Notes under the pieces: model-generated | What the model was told of the DNA's origin: nothing | Database searches by the model: none | Seen by the model: the letters and a program-made list of their open reading frames with translations, nothing else | Position numbers and translations under genes: made by a program | Shown: positions 27,601 to 36,517 of the stretch, in pieces | Layout: each line of letters begins with the position of its first letter | How positions within the stretch are numbered: position 1 is the stretch's first letter | NCBI GenBank assembly: GCA_049840835.1 | Contig: JASGJG010000036.1 | Coordinates: forward strand, 62,001-126,000 | DNA length: 64,000 nucleotides | Source: JANLTX01 sp049840835 | GTDB taxonomy: Bacteria; Armatimonadota; Armatimonadia; Armatimonadales; Armatimonadaceae | Direction: 5' to 3'

Positions 27601-28816
27601 TGATGCCACGGCGCTTCAGTTAGCCCCACTGGTTCGGGTCTGGCCCGGCGAGAGCCAGCATCAGCGCGCGGTATTGGGCCTGGATATCCTTCGGGCTATC
27701 GGCACCGATACGGCGCTCATGCAGATTCAGGGTATCTCGGAGAAGGTCAGTTTCAAGGGGATAAAGAGCGCGCCAAAGAATGCCTGGGCTTTATCGCCGA
27801 TGAGCGCGGACTCTCCAAAGAAGAGCTGGCGGATCGAATCGTTCCCACCTGTGAGCTCGAATGAACGCGGTAGTCGCGTATTCGACTTTGGTCCTCGGTC
27901 GTTCACCTTTGCCCTCGGTCCCGACCTCAAACCAGCGTTGAAAGACGAGACCGGCAAGCGCTTACCCGACTTGCCTAAGCCGAATGCGAAAGACGATAGT
28001 GCAAAGTCAACAGAGGCAGTAGCCGCCTGGAAAGGCTGCTCAAGAAGCAAGTCGCCGATGTAGCGCGGACACAGGCCACACGGCTGGAGCAAGCCATGGT
28101 CGTAGGTCGTCGCTGGACGCCTACCGAGTTCACTCAGCTATTGGTAGAGCACCCACTTATGGGACTGCTGGTACAGCGGCTTATCTGGGCCACCTATGAT
28201 GAGAATGGGGTGGCTGCTCCAGACCTTCCGTGTGGCCGATGACCGCACCCTCGCCGACGAAAACGATGACCTGTTCACGCTTCCAGAAAACGTGGTGAAG
28301 ATAGGCATCATCCACCCGTCGTACCTGGCCGAAGGGGTTCGCGGTACCTGGGGAGAGCTACTCTCGGACTACGAGCTAATCCCGCCATTTGTGCAGCTAG
28401 GTCGTCCGACATATGAACTGACAGAAACGGAGAAATCTACCAATGCGATTACCCGATTCGCGGGCATCAAAGATATCGATCCAAAAACGTTGCTTTTCGG
28501 ACTGGATAACCAGGGCTGGACCAGAGGTGCGGCGCAAGATGGCGGCTGGTTCACCGAGCACTACAAGCACTTCCCTTCCGCCGAGGTCTATGCCATCGTT
28601 AACTATCACGGCGCCCCGGTAGGTTATATGGAAGGCTGGGAGGATCAGGAAGTCAACGAGATTTTCTTTGTCCGAAACGCCAACGATGCTACCTGGGGCT
28701 GGGTATCGTCTGGTGGCGTCAGTAGCCTGGTGCCCTTGAGCGATGTGGACCCGATTATAGTGAGTGAAGTGCTCTATGATGTCACCCGACTGGTAGAGCG
28801 CGGAAGGAAATCCTGA
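24621..28816 (+). pseudogene. WGR-DUF4132 protein, copy 2, with about seven frameshifts
   Basis: A tandem paralogue of the preceding gene with the same order: WGR domain (TQWGKIGTAGQ), Ala/Pro linker, helical repeats and C-terminal DUF4132. The open pieces are 24621-26228, 26398-26540 approximately, 26471-28063 and 28196-28816. By comparison with copy 1 I place frame changes near 26228, 26333, 26535, 27770, 27860, 28040 and 28205. Those at 27770 and 27860 compensate each other, so residues between them are scrambled while both sides stay homologous. Almost no in-frame stops have accumulated elsewhere. That pattern fits read errors or very recent decay. The starting spacing of 4 bases and the following gene 1 base after the stop keep it in the operon. 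Confidence 0.8.
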
Positions 28817-29878
28817 ATGAGTGAGAATATCCAGCGCCCTGCCGCAGAGGTGCTGTGGGCCAACGAGTTAGCGGAATTACAGAAAGCCGATGCGAATGCC
28901 CCTCGGCCCGCAGGCTGGGCGCTGACACCGCGCTCGGTGCTCAAGTTCATCGAGGGAAAATTTGTTGGGAGCCGGGCACTGCTGGAGCGCTGTATCGTCG
29001 CGCTGGCAACAACTCGCGGCCTGATGCTGATCGGTGAGCCTGGCACCGCCAAGAGTTATTTATCGGAGCTACTGGCTGCCGCTATCTCAGGTGACTCCAC
29101 GCTGGTGATTCAGGGAAGCGCGGGTACCAGCGAAGACTCTATCAAGTACGGCTGGAACTACGCCCTGCTTCTCTCCGAAGGCCCCACGGAGAAAGCGCTG
29201 GTGCCTGCCCCCCTGCTCCGCGGAATGCGTGAGGGCAAGCTGGTGCGCTTCGAGGAGCTGACCCGCTGCCCACTGGAGATTCAGGACACTATGCTCTCTC
29301 CGCTCTCCGACCGGGTGCTCCCCATACCCGAGCGCGATGACGATGGCCGTATGGTCTTCGCGCGGGCCGGATTCAATGTGATTGCCACGGCGAACACACG
29401 TGACCGTGGCGTGAGTGAGATGAGCGCCGCCCTGAAGCGCCGCTTCTGCTTCGAGACCATTCCCCCGATTGCGAAGTTAGAAGACGAAATCGCCCTGGTT
29501 CAGCGTGAGACCGACCGATTGCTGGCCCGCGCAGGCGTTCCGCGCACCCTGCCGCCCGACCTCACCCGCCTCCTGGTCACGGCGTTCACCGAGCTGCGCT
29601 CCGGCAAGACCCAGTCTGGCAAAGCCATAGAGCCACTCTCTGCGGTTATGAGTACCGCCGAGGCAGTCACCGTGGGGTATGGTGCTGGGCTGCACGCGCA
29701 TTACCTGGGCGGCGGCACTCCTATGCCGGAGCATCTGGTGCAGAGCCTGCTGGGCACGGCATTGAAAGACTCGCCAGAGGATCTGAATCGCCTGCGCCTG
29801 TACTTTCAGCATGTTGCTGCGGCCCGCAAAGAGGACCTCTGGCGCGCCTTCCACGACGCCCGCCATTTGCTACCGTGA
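28817..29878 (+). CDS. MoxR-type AAA+ ATPase
   Basis: A 353-residue AAA+ ATPase of the MoxR class. Walker A is GEPGTAKS at 73-80. Walker B is LVRFEE at 142-147, with Glu where Asp is usual. Sensor 1 is IATANTRDRG near 189-198. MoxR ATPases typically work with a VWA-domain partner to remodel or activate a target. Here the VWA gene is two genes downstream. The gene starts 1 base after the DUF4132 stop and overlaps the next by 4 bases (GTGA). It corresponds in position to E. coli yehL as I remember that locus. Confidence 0.93.
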   Translation: MSENIQRPAAEVLWANELAELQKADANAPRPAGWALTPRSVLKFIEGKFVGSRALLERCIVALATTRGLMLIGEPGTAKSYLSELLAAAISGDSTLVIQGSAGTSEDSIKYGWNYALLLSEGPTEKALVPAPLLRGMREGKLVRFEELTRCPLEIQDTMLSPLSDRVLPIPERDDDGRMVFARAGFNVIATANTRDRGVSEMSAALKRRFCFETIPPIAKLEDEIALVQRETDRLLARAGVPRTLPPDLTRLLVTAFTELRSGKTQSGKAIEPLSAVMSTAEAVTVGYGAGLHAHYLGGGTPMPEHLVQSLLGTALKDSPEDLNRLRLYFQHVAAARKEDLWRAFHDARHLLP

Positions 29879-32193
29879 CCGAGTTTCCCAATACACTGCT
29901 GGACCTGGAGGCACAGGTGGTGTTCCTGCCTGTGCGACACCACAGTCCTGCCTGTGCACGGCTTGCACTGAAATTGATTCAGCGGCTACAGCCTCGCGTG
30001 GTCTTGATCGAAGGCCCGGCGAACTTCAATGAGCGCCGGGGCGAGCTTCTGCTCGACCATACGCTGCCGATTGCCATCTATGCGTTCGCGCCGGGTGCCG
30101 GGCATGGGGTTTACTACCCCCTCTGCATTCACTCCCCAGAGTGGCAGGCGCTTCGTTCGGCTACGGAGTTCCGGTTCATCGATCTGCCCTGGCATGACTA
30201 CGCGGGGAAATCCGAGGAGCAAAGCCCGAACCTGTATGGCGATGGCGCCATGAGCCAGAGCGGTTTCATTGATGCGCTCTGTCAGCAGCTGGAAGTCGAG
30301 AAGTTCGACGATGCCTGGGACCTGCTGTTTGAGGTAGACGAAACCACGACGGAGGAAGCCCTCTTTGAACGCCTGCACCATTTCTGCTTCGCCCTGCGCT
30401 CGTTCGATGAAGCCTGTGGTGTGGTACGCCAGGATGATCGCCTGCGGGAAGCATTCATGGCGGAGCAGATTCGAGCAGAGATCGAACAGGGCGGCAGAAT
30501 TCTAGTCGTGACAGGTGGCTACCATAGTGTGGCATTGCATCAGGGGGTCAACGACCAGGCCGTATCCGTCACCCAGCCCCCCTTCCCCCCAGTAATGGGG
30601 GTGCCTGAAAGCCCCTCAGAACCCCCCATTACTGGGGGGAAGGGGGGCATGCTGGAGGCAGAGGGCATGGATGTGGAAATCGCCCTGACCCCCTATTCCG
30701 AGGAGCGCTTAGACGCGTTGACCGGGTATGCGTCGGGGTTGCCATCGCCAGGGTTCTATCGGGCGGCGTGGGAGAAGCGTGAGGAGCGGATTCTTGCCGA
30801 GGCGGCGCATGGACTCCGGAAGCGTGGGCAGGTCGTTTCTGCCGCGGACCTTATAGCCGCCGAGGCTGTAGGGCGAGGGTTGGCCAATTTGCGCGGTCAT
30901 GCTCGACCCTGGCGACGAGATCTTATCGACGCCGTTCGCTCCGCGTTTGTGAAAGATGCGGTCGAGGGTGAGACACACCCCATGCTGGAGGCGCTATTTG
31001 CCCAGCTTCGTGGGGGCGCACGGGGCAGGCTAGCTGAGGGAACACCGCGCCCGCCACTGGTAGACGATGTCTTTGCGCGCCTCGCCGAGTGGGATTTGAC
31101 CCTCACTGAAGTGGAGCAGAAGGTCACTATCTCTCTGCTGGATGATACGGATAGAGAGCGCAGCCGGGTGTTGCATCGGGTGGCAGCACTTCCCACGGCT
31201 GGAGTGAAGCGGGTCGGCGGTACCGATTTTGCGGCGCGGACAGATATGGCACGCCCCGGTGAGACCTGGAGCCTGCGCTGGACTCCCGAGACCGATGCCT
31301 CGCTGATCGAGGCGGCGGCGCTGGGTGGCACGCTGGAAGAAGCGGCAGCCGGGCATCTGGCACGGCGCATCGAGAAAGCAGAGAGAGATGCCGAAGAGGC
31401 AGCTCTGACTCTGCTCTCTGCGGCACAGATGGGCCTACTAGACAAAGCCTGGCGCCTGCTGCCCGCACTCGGGGAGCTTCTAGATTCGGAAGCGGATTTC
31501 GTCCGGCTCACAAAAGCGCTGGGCCACCTGCTCTACCTCTGGCGCTACGATGAGGCTCTCGGGGCGCTAGGCGGCGCGGAACCACGCTTGCTTTTAGAGC
31601 GCGCCTACATCCGTGGCATGTGGCTTTTAGCGACAGTCATCGAGGGCGACGACGCGATTATCAACGGGCTGGCAGGACTGGTTGAAGTCGCCCGGCGCGA
31701 CGATGCCCTGGACCGAGAGGCTCTAGGCGCCACATTGACTATGGTGGCCGGTGACTCAAGCCGTGCCCCGGCACTGCGTGGTGCAGCAGCAGGCGGTCTC
31801 TGGAGCCTCGGGGATTCATCATCAGCGGATTTATTAGGTCTGGTGCGACGATTTGGCGCACCAGATGCCCTGGGCGACTTCCTGCACGGCGTCTTCACCC
31901 TGGCTCGTGAGGCGATTCGGCGTGACCCTGCCCTGCTTATCGCCCTCGACGAAGTCCTGATGCACTGGGATGATGAAGAATTCCTGGCCGCCCTGCCCCC
32001 ACTCCGGCTGGCCTTCGCCAGGTTCCCCCCGCGCGAGAAGCACCATATCGCGGTCTCGCTACTGGAGGCGACAGAAGGCGCAGATGCTCCGCCCATGCTG
32101 GACTTGCTGATCAATCCGGAAGACGCGGCGGAGGCTATGGCGCTAGAGGCGCGGCTATTCTCACTCTGGGAGAAGTACATTGGAGCGTTCTGA
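29875..32193 (+). CDS. DUF5682 family protein
   Basis: A 772-residue protein starting at GTG inside the MoxR stop. The N-terminal 225 residues carry LPVRHHSPACA at 18-27, VLIEGPANF near 43 and VVTGGYHSVAL near 210, features of DUF5682, which is distantly like TraB/erythromycin-esterase folds and may be hydrolytic. The remainder is a long helical region of about 480 residues. Around residues 234-258 a palindromic DNA element is inserted in frame (30576-30648), adding a Pro/Gly-rich segment. It is the counterpart of E. coli yehM by position. The activity is unknown. Confidence 0.85.
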   Translation: MTEFPNTLLDLEAQVVFLPVRHHSPACARLALKLIQRLQPRVVLIEGPANFNERRGELLLDHTLPIAIYAFAPGAGHGVYYPLCIHSPEWQALRSATEFRFIDLPWHDYAGKSEEQSPNLYGDGAMSQSGFIDALCQQLEVEKFDDAWDLLFEVDETTTEEALFERLHHFCFALRSFDEACGVVRQDDRLREAFMAEQIRAEIEQGGRILVVTGGYHSVALHQGVNDQAVSVTQPPFPPVMGVPESPSEPPITGGKGGMLEAEGMDVEIALTPYSEERLDALTGYASGLPSPGFYRAAWEKREERILAEAAHGLRKRGQVVSAADLIAAEAVGRGLANLRGHARPWRRDLIDAVRSAFVKDAVEGETHPMLEALFAQLRGGARGRLAEGTPRPPLVDDVFARLAEWDLTLTEVEQKVTISLLDDTDRERSRVLHRVAALPTAGVKRVGGTDFAARTDMARPGETWSLRWTPETDASLIEAAALGGTLEEAAAGHLARRIEKAERDAEEAALTLLSAAQMGLLDKAWRLLPALGELLDSEADFVRLTKALGHLLYLWRYDEALGALGGAEPRLLLERAYIRGMWLLATVIEGDDAIINGLAGLVEVARRDDALDREALGATLTMVAGDSSRAPALRGAAAGGLWSLGDSSSADLLGLVRRFGAPDALGDFLHGVFTLAREAIRRDPALLIALDEVLMHWDDEEFLAALPPLRLAFARFPPREKHHIAVSLLEATEGADAPPMLDLLINPEDAAEAMALEARLFSLWEKYIGAF
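30576..30648. repeat. Palindromic element inserted in frame in the DUF5682 gene
   Basis: Two 26-base arms, 30576-30601 and 30623-30648, are perfect reverse complements around a 21-base loop. The arms begin GCCCCCCTTCCCCCCAG. The coding frame passes straight through, giving the segment QPPFPPVMG...PPITGGKGG. It looks like a mobile hairpin element tolerated in a surface loop or linker. Confidence 0.85.
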
Positions 32194-33304
32194 ATCCGAG
32201 ATCCGGCGGCAGCGCTGGCGCTTAGTGCTGGGCGCGGGCAGCGAAGACGCCCTGGGTGGGTTAAGCTCTGGCTGGGCCGAGCGCGAAGCCGCTCTGGGGT
32301 TCCTCTATGACCGGGAGTACGGCTCCAGCCGAAACGTCCGCCCTGGTCCTGGCTCTCTGGATGAGTCCAACCTGACCGTGCCGGACTGGATCAACCAGGT
32401 CCATGAGCTATTCCCCAAGCGAGTCATCGAGCGTATCGAGAAAGACGCACTGGAGCGCTATGGGCTGGAGGAGCTGGTCACCAACCCGGAGCTTCTGAAG
32501 CGGGCGGAGCCGAGCCAGACTCTGCTCAAAGCCGTGTTGCGCACCAAACACCTCATGAATCAAGAGGTGCTGGCGCTGGCTCGGAATCTGGTGCGCAAGG
32601 TGGTGGAGCAGCTTATGGAGAAGCTGGCACGCGAGGTCAGAACCCCGTTTCTGGGGTCTATCTTGCGGCGGCGGAGCTTTGTGAAACTTGCGAAGAACTT
32701 CGATGCGGAGACCACGATTCGGCGCAACCTGAAGCACTGGGATGTGGAGAACAACCGGCTGATTGTTCAGGAGCCGTACTTCCTCTCGCGTCAGAAACGC
32801 CACGTAGACAAATGGCAGCTCATTCTGGTCATCGATGAGTCCGGGTCCATGATGGATTCTGTCATCCATGCTGCTGTGACTGCGTCGATTTTCTGGAGCC
32901 TGCCCGCCTTAAAAACACGGCTGCTCATCTTCGATACATCTGTTGTGGACCTCACGGATCACTGCGCCGACCCGGTGGAAACGCTCATGAAAGTCCAGCT
33001 TGGCGGTGGCACCGATATCGGCTCGGCGCTGGCTCACGCGGAGACTCTAGTGGACAATCCACGCCGGACGATTATCGTGCTGGTGACGGATTTCTACGAG
33101 GGCGCCCCACTCGGTAATCTGCTTGCTACAACGCGCAGGTTGACGGAGAGCGGCGTGAACCTGCTGGGCCTGGCCGCGCTGGATGCGCAGGCGAACCCCA
33201 GCTACGACCGAGAAACAGCGGGCAAGATGGCCAAACTCGGCGCCCATATCGGAGCCATGACACCGGGCGAGCTGGCGGAGTGGGTGGCGGAGAAGGTCCG
33301 ATGA
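32180..33304 (+). CDS. VWA domain protein, MoxR partner
   Basis: A 374-residue protein starting at TTG 32180 with GGGAG about 7 bases upstream, overlapping the DUF5682 stop by 14 bases. The N-terminal 200 residues are charged and helical. The VWA domain begins at about 212 and has a complete MIDAS site: Asp219-x-Ser221-x-Ser223, Thr278 in GGGTDIG, and Asp304 in LVTDFYEG. VWA proteins of this kind bind Mg and serve as adaptors that MoxR ATPases act on. It matches E. coli yehP in operon position, as I recall that locus. Confidence 0.92.
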   Translation: MERSESEIRRQRWRLVLGAGSEDALGGLSSGWAEREAALGFLYDREYGSSRNVRPGPGSLDESNLTVPDWINQVHELFPKRVIERIEKDALERYGLEELVTNPELLKRAEPSQTLLKAVLRTKHLMNQEVLALARNLVRKVVEQLMEKLAREVRTPFLGSILRRRSFVKLAKNFDAETTIRRNLKHWDVENNRLIVQEPYFLSRQKRHVDKWQLILVIDESGSMMDSVIHAAVTASIFWSLPALKTRLLIFDTSVVDLTDHCADPVETLMKVQLGGGTDIGSALAHAETLVDNPRRTIIVLVTDFYEGAPLGNLLATTRRLTESGVNLLGLAALDAQANPSYDRETAGKMAKLGAHIGAMTPGELAEWVAEKVR

Positions 33305-35220
33305 GAGCCGATCTACTCGCCCTAGACGATGACGCGCTCATTGCGCTCTCCAACCGGGGGAACTTCAAGCGGGCACAAGCCGAACTGGAGTCGGTTACCG
33401 TAGACCTCTGCGAAGCCGATGATGGGACGGTCACTGCGCGCTGGTCCGATGATATTACCTGTACGCTCCTCCGCAATCGCCCCCTCACCGACGCCCGCTG
33501 CACCTGCCCCTCTCCCACTCTGTGCCGCCATATAATCCGCACGGTGCTGGCGTATAGGGGGCAAGTGTCGGAGCATGCCCCCCCCGCCCCCGTCTTGTCC
33601 GGCTCCGCCGGGACAGGGGAGCCTGCAAATCTCTCGCCAGAACCCTCCTCTGGCACCCCTGTGCCGCCGAAGGCGGAATACACGGGGGCGGGGGGGGCAG
33701 TGATGCTGCTATTCTCCCCGGCACCTGGGAGATTCTGCCGGGACCTAAGCCTGTGGTGCGGCACCATGAATTCGGGGGCGACGGTACGATTCCTGGTACC
33801 GGGTGACCTGAACTATGCCCTGTGCGATTGCGGATCTACCCCACCCTGTATCCATGCCAGAGCCGCACTGGCTTTACTGGAGAGTGGTGCCAGTGGGCTG
33901 GTGGTGCTTGGGGAGACGGTAGTTTCCCCAGCGGCGCTGAAATCCGCAGACGACGCTCTGAAAGCGCTCTTGCCTGTGGGACTGGCGAGTGCGCCAGGCT
34001 CGCTTTTCGACCGCTTGCGTCGCGCCGAAGAAGAGCTGCGTAGAGCAGGGTTGCCGTGGCCCGCGGATATTCTCACGGAGATCGTTCAGCTAAAGACCGC
34101 CTATGATAGCCGAGATGCCCGATTCGACTCCGCCGATATGGCCCGGCTGACAGGCGAGTTCCTGCTGCGCTCCACGGTGCTTCAGGAGGGCAAGGGAGCT
34201 GTACCTGCCCTCTTTGTGGGCGGATCTATCTCCGATAAAGCGCTCAAACTGGAATCGGCACGCCTGGTGGGGCTAGGTTGTGGGGTAGAAGTACGGCGCG
34301 GCGGGGTTCGGCTGACAACCTACCTTCTGGATGAAGTCAGTGGGCGGGTCTGCGGCGTAGTGCGCGATGTGGCCGACCCTGCAGAAGACGAGAAGATTGC
34401 CCCGCGTGCGTATTTCGAGCTCGCGAAATCGCCTGCTTCGAAAGGCATCTCTCTGGCGGAGCTGAGTGGGAGCCATGTGCTGGTTCGCGGCGTCAACCGG
34501 AGTGCGGCGGGAATTCTGGCGCTGGCACGAGCGACGATAGGCGTGAATCCGCAGGGGTTTGCCTGGGAGAAACTGCGCGGTTCCTGTGTGGTCAGTGGCT
34601 TTGCCGAGGCCATGGCGCACGATAATACTCGTCCGCCGGTCGCGCTTCGGCCCCGGCGATTGGGCGAGAGCCTGATTATCGCGCCGATAGCCTCAGTAGA
34701 AGCGGTGGGGTTCGATGCCGCGGCTCAAGCCGTGGTCGCGCTGGTGAAAGACCCGGAGGGCACAGAGGCACGCCTGTTCCATCCCTTCCGCTCCCGAGGC
34801 GCTTCTGGCACAGAGGCGCTATTGAAAGCCCTGAGTGGCACCGTGAAGTTTGTGGCAGGCATGTGGCGCAATGGCTCTCTAGAGCCTGTCGGGCTGGTTA
34901 TCGAGGACGAAACCGGGACTCGGCGATTGGTTCAGCCCCATATCGCACCGCCGCCAACGGAAGCCCAGACGACGTTTCCAAACTTAGACGGTACCCGCTC
35001 GCTCGCACGGGCTTTTGTAGAGGAAGAGCTGCCGCACTTGCTGGGGGACCTACTGGTCGTTGGTACAGAGGTCAGCGCGAGCGAAGCGCCCCGCTGGCGT
35101 GAGGCCAGGCGCAGTGCGGAGGCTCTGGGATTCACCCGGCTTACCCCCCTGCTGCAGCCGCTCGCAGAAGGGAAGCCGGAGAGTATCGAGCGCCTCTTGC
35201 CCCTACTGGCGCTGGGCTAG
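33301..35220 (+). CDS. SWIM zinc finger protein with two SWIM motifs
   Basis: A 639-residue protein; ATG 33301 overlaps the VWA stop (ATGA) and is preferred to the frame's 33280 start. Two SWIM-type CxCxnCxH zinc motifs are visible: Cys67, Cys69, Cys75, His77, and Cys175, Cys177, Cys183, His185. Between them, residues about 93-132 come from an inserted 123-bp palindromic element exactly 41 codons long. The rest is a beta/alpha region with no name. SWIM motifs bind DNA or protein. It ends the operon and overlaps the convergent epimerase gene by 4 bases. It corresponds to E. coli yehQ by position. Confidence 0.88.
   Translation: MRADLLALDDDALIALSNRGNFKRAQAELESVTVDLCEADDGTVTARWSDDITCTLLRNRPLTDARCTCPSPTLCRHIIRTVLAYRGQVSEHAPPAPVLSGSAGTGEPANLSPEPSSGTPVPPKAEYTGAGGAVMLLFSPAPGRFCRDLSLWCGTMNSGATVRFLVPGDLNYALCDCGSTPPCIHARAALALLESGASGLVVLGETVVSPAALKSADDALKALLPVGLASAPGSLFDRLRRAEEELRRAGLPWPADILTEIVQLKTAYDSRDARFDSADMARLTGEFLLRSTVLQEGKGAVPALFVGGSISDKALKLESARLVGLGCGVEVRRGGVRLTTYLLDEVSGRVCGVVRDVADPAEDEKIAPRAYFELAKSPASKGISLAELSGSHVLVRGVNRSAAGILALARATIGVNPQGFAWEKLRGSCVVSGFAEAMAHDNTRPPVALRPRRLGESLIIAPIASVEAVGFDAAAQAVVALVKDPEGTEARLFHPFRSRGASGTEALLKALSGTVKFVAGMWRNGSLEPVGLVIEDETGTRRLVQPHIAPPPTEAQTTFPNLDGTRSLARAFVEEELPHLLGDLLVVGTEVSASEAPRWREARRSAEALGFTRLTPLLQPLAEGKPESIERLLPLLALG
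33576..33698. repeat. 123-bp multi-hairpin element inserted in frame in the SWIM gene
   Basis: The ends are inverted copies: TGCCCCCCCCGCCCCCGT at 33576-33593 and its near complement at 33682-33698 (one G shorter). Internal hairpins include GTCCGGC/GCCGGGAC and CCGCC-GAA-GGCGG. The length of 123 is divisible by three and the frame is kept. The same 18-base terminus recurs at 43179-43196. Confidence 0.8.
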
Positions 35221-36491
35221 GCGATTCGGCAGAGAGTCCACTCCAGCGGGCGGTGGAATCGGAGCACCGGATGCGGGGACGACGAACTGAGCACGAGCTT
35301 CTCGCTGCCCTGCGTGGCATCGTAGCGGCAGAAGGAGACTCGTATCAAATCACCCGACCCTGCGGGTAGAGGCACAACTGCTGTGGCACGCCAGCCGGTT
35401 TCGGTGCGTTCGGCGGTGGAGACAATCTCCTCCGGGTTGGCGGCCACACGGCTGATATCGTCTTCGATTCGCGTGGTGTGGGTGAAGTCCTCGAAGGTCA
35501 AGTGCAGCTTGATGTTCTCCGGGGTCACATGAACCTCCACGTACTCCTCGGAGTCGTCACGGCGGGCGAAGATCTCGAACACATCGCCCGTTTCCCAGGT
35601 ACGCTGATTGTGCTCCGTAGCCGTATTGAACACGTCATCGTCTTCTAGCTCGGCTACTACGTGTAGCTTGCCGTCGGAAAACGTCGCGGAGACTTTTGTG
35701 GACTTCAGCTCCGGTTCCGGGCGCGCGTTCCAGAACTGCCCCAGGGTGAATGTGGCGGGAGTATCGGCGGAGAGTACCACCTCCGGGCGCATGGCGGGCT
35801 CCCAGCCGAGCACAGCCTTCGCCTTCTTCATGCTCATGGTCTTCTCGGCATAGTCACCGCTGATGGTGAATGCCTGGAACCCGCCGAAGTCTTTCTCCAG
35901 GCCCAGCAGCATCGCCCGAGCGACATCTTCTGCCTCCGTATGAATATCCTGCTTCCCCTCGGCATGGAGCTGCCGCCACTCGTCCTTGGTGACCGGCAGG
36001 CAGAGTCGGAGAGCGCAGACCGAGAGCGGGCGAGACTCACACGCCGCCCGGCAGACTTCCTCGCCCAGTCGCTTGGAGAGCCCATAGAACTCCCTGGCAT
36101 CTGGCACCACGGTCTCGCCATGGATATAGCGTCGCCCAAGCTGGTCATACACGGACATAGAGGAGACGTGTACCACGCGCCGAATATCGGATTCGATAGC
36201 GGCCCTCAGGGCCAGATGCACCCCGGTGACATTGGCATCGAAGTGGGCCAGATCCCCCTCCGGGCTGCCCCAGCGTCCACTTCCCATGGCCATGTAGATC
36301 AGGGCATCCCGGCCCTCACAGGCGGATTTCAGCGCGGCGAAATCCCGCACATTCCCTTGAATGTAGTCTGGGCGGCCATCGCCCTGCGCCAGATCGAAGA
36401 CACAAACATCGTGTACATTGCGGAGGTAGGGCATCACAAAGCTGCCGACCTTCCCTGCCCCACCGATAACCAGAACCTTCATCGGGACCAT
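35217..36491 (-). CDS. NAD-dependent epimerase fused to a CBM9-like domain
   Basis: A 424-residue two-domain protein. Residues 1-235 are an extended short-chain dehydrogenase/epimerase: VIGGAGKVGS binds NAD, and Ser-Ser-Met in VHVSSMSVYD with Tyr and Lys in EFYGLSKRLG form the catalytic triad. Residues about 255-424 resemble a carbohydrate-binding CBM9/DOMON-like beta sandwich (FSDGKLHVVAELEDDDVF, then EIFARRDD and WRATAVVPL). The fusion suggests a sugar-linked substrate. The ATG at 36491 is chosen because AGGGA lies 7 bases upstream. It converges with the SWIM gene. Confidence 0.85.
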   Translation of the reverse strand: MVPMKVLVIGGAGKVGSFVMPYLRNVHDVCVFDLAQGDGRPDYIQGNVRDFAALKSACEGRDALIYMAMGSGRWGSPEGDLAHFDANVTGVHLALRAAIESDIRRVVHVSSMSVYDQLGRRYIHGETVVPDAREFYGLSKRLGEEVCRAACESRPLSVCALRLCLPVTKDEWRQLHAEGKQDIHTEAEDVARAMLLGLEKDFGGFQAFTISGDYAEKTMSMKKAKAVLGWEPAMRPEVVLSADTPATFTLGQFWNARPEPELKSTKVSATFSDGKLHVVAELEDDDVFNTATEHNQRTWETGDVFEIFARRDDSEEYVEVHVTPENIKLHLTFEDFTHTTRIEDDISRVAANPEEIVSTAERTETGWRATAVVPLPAGSGDLIRVSFCRYDATQGSEKLVLSSSSPHPVLRFHRPLEWTLCRIA

Positions 36492-36517
36492 GTTACAATC
36501 CCTGTGGAGAAAAGGCG

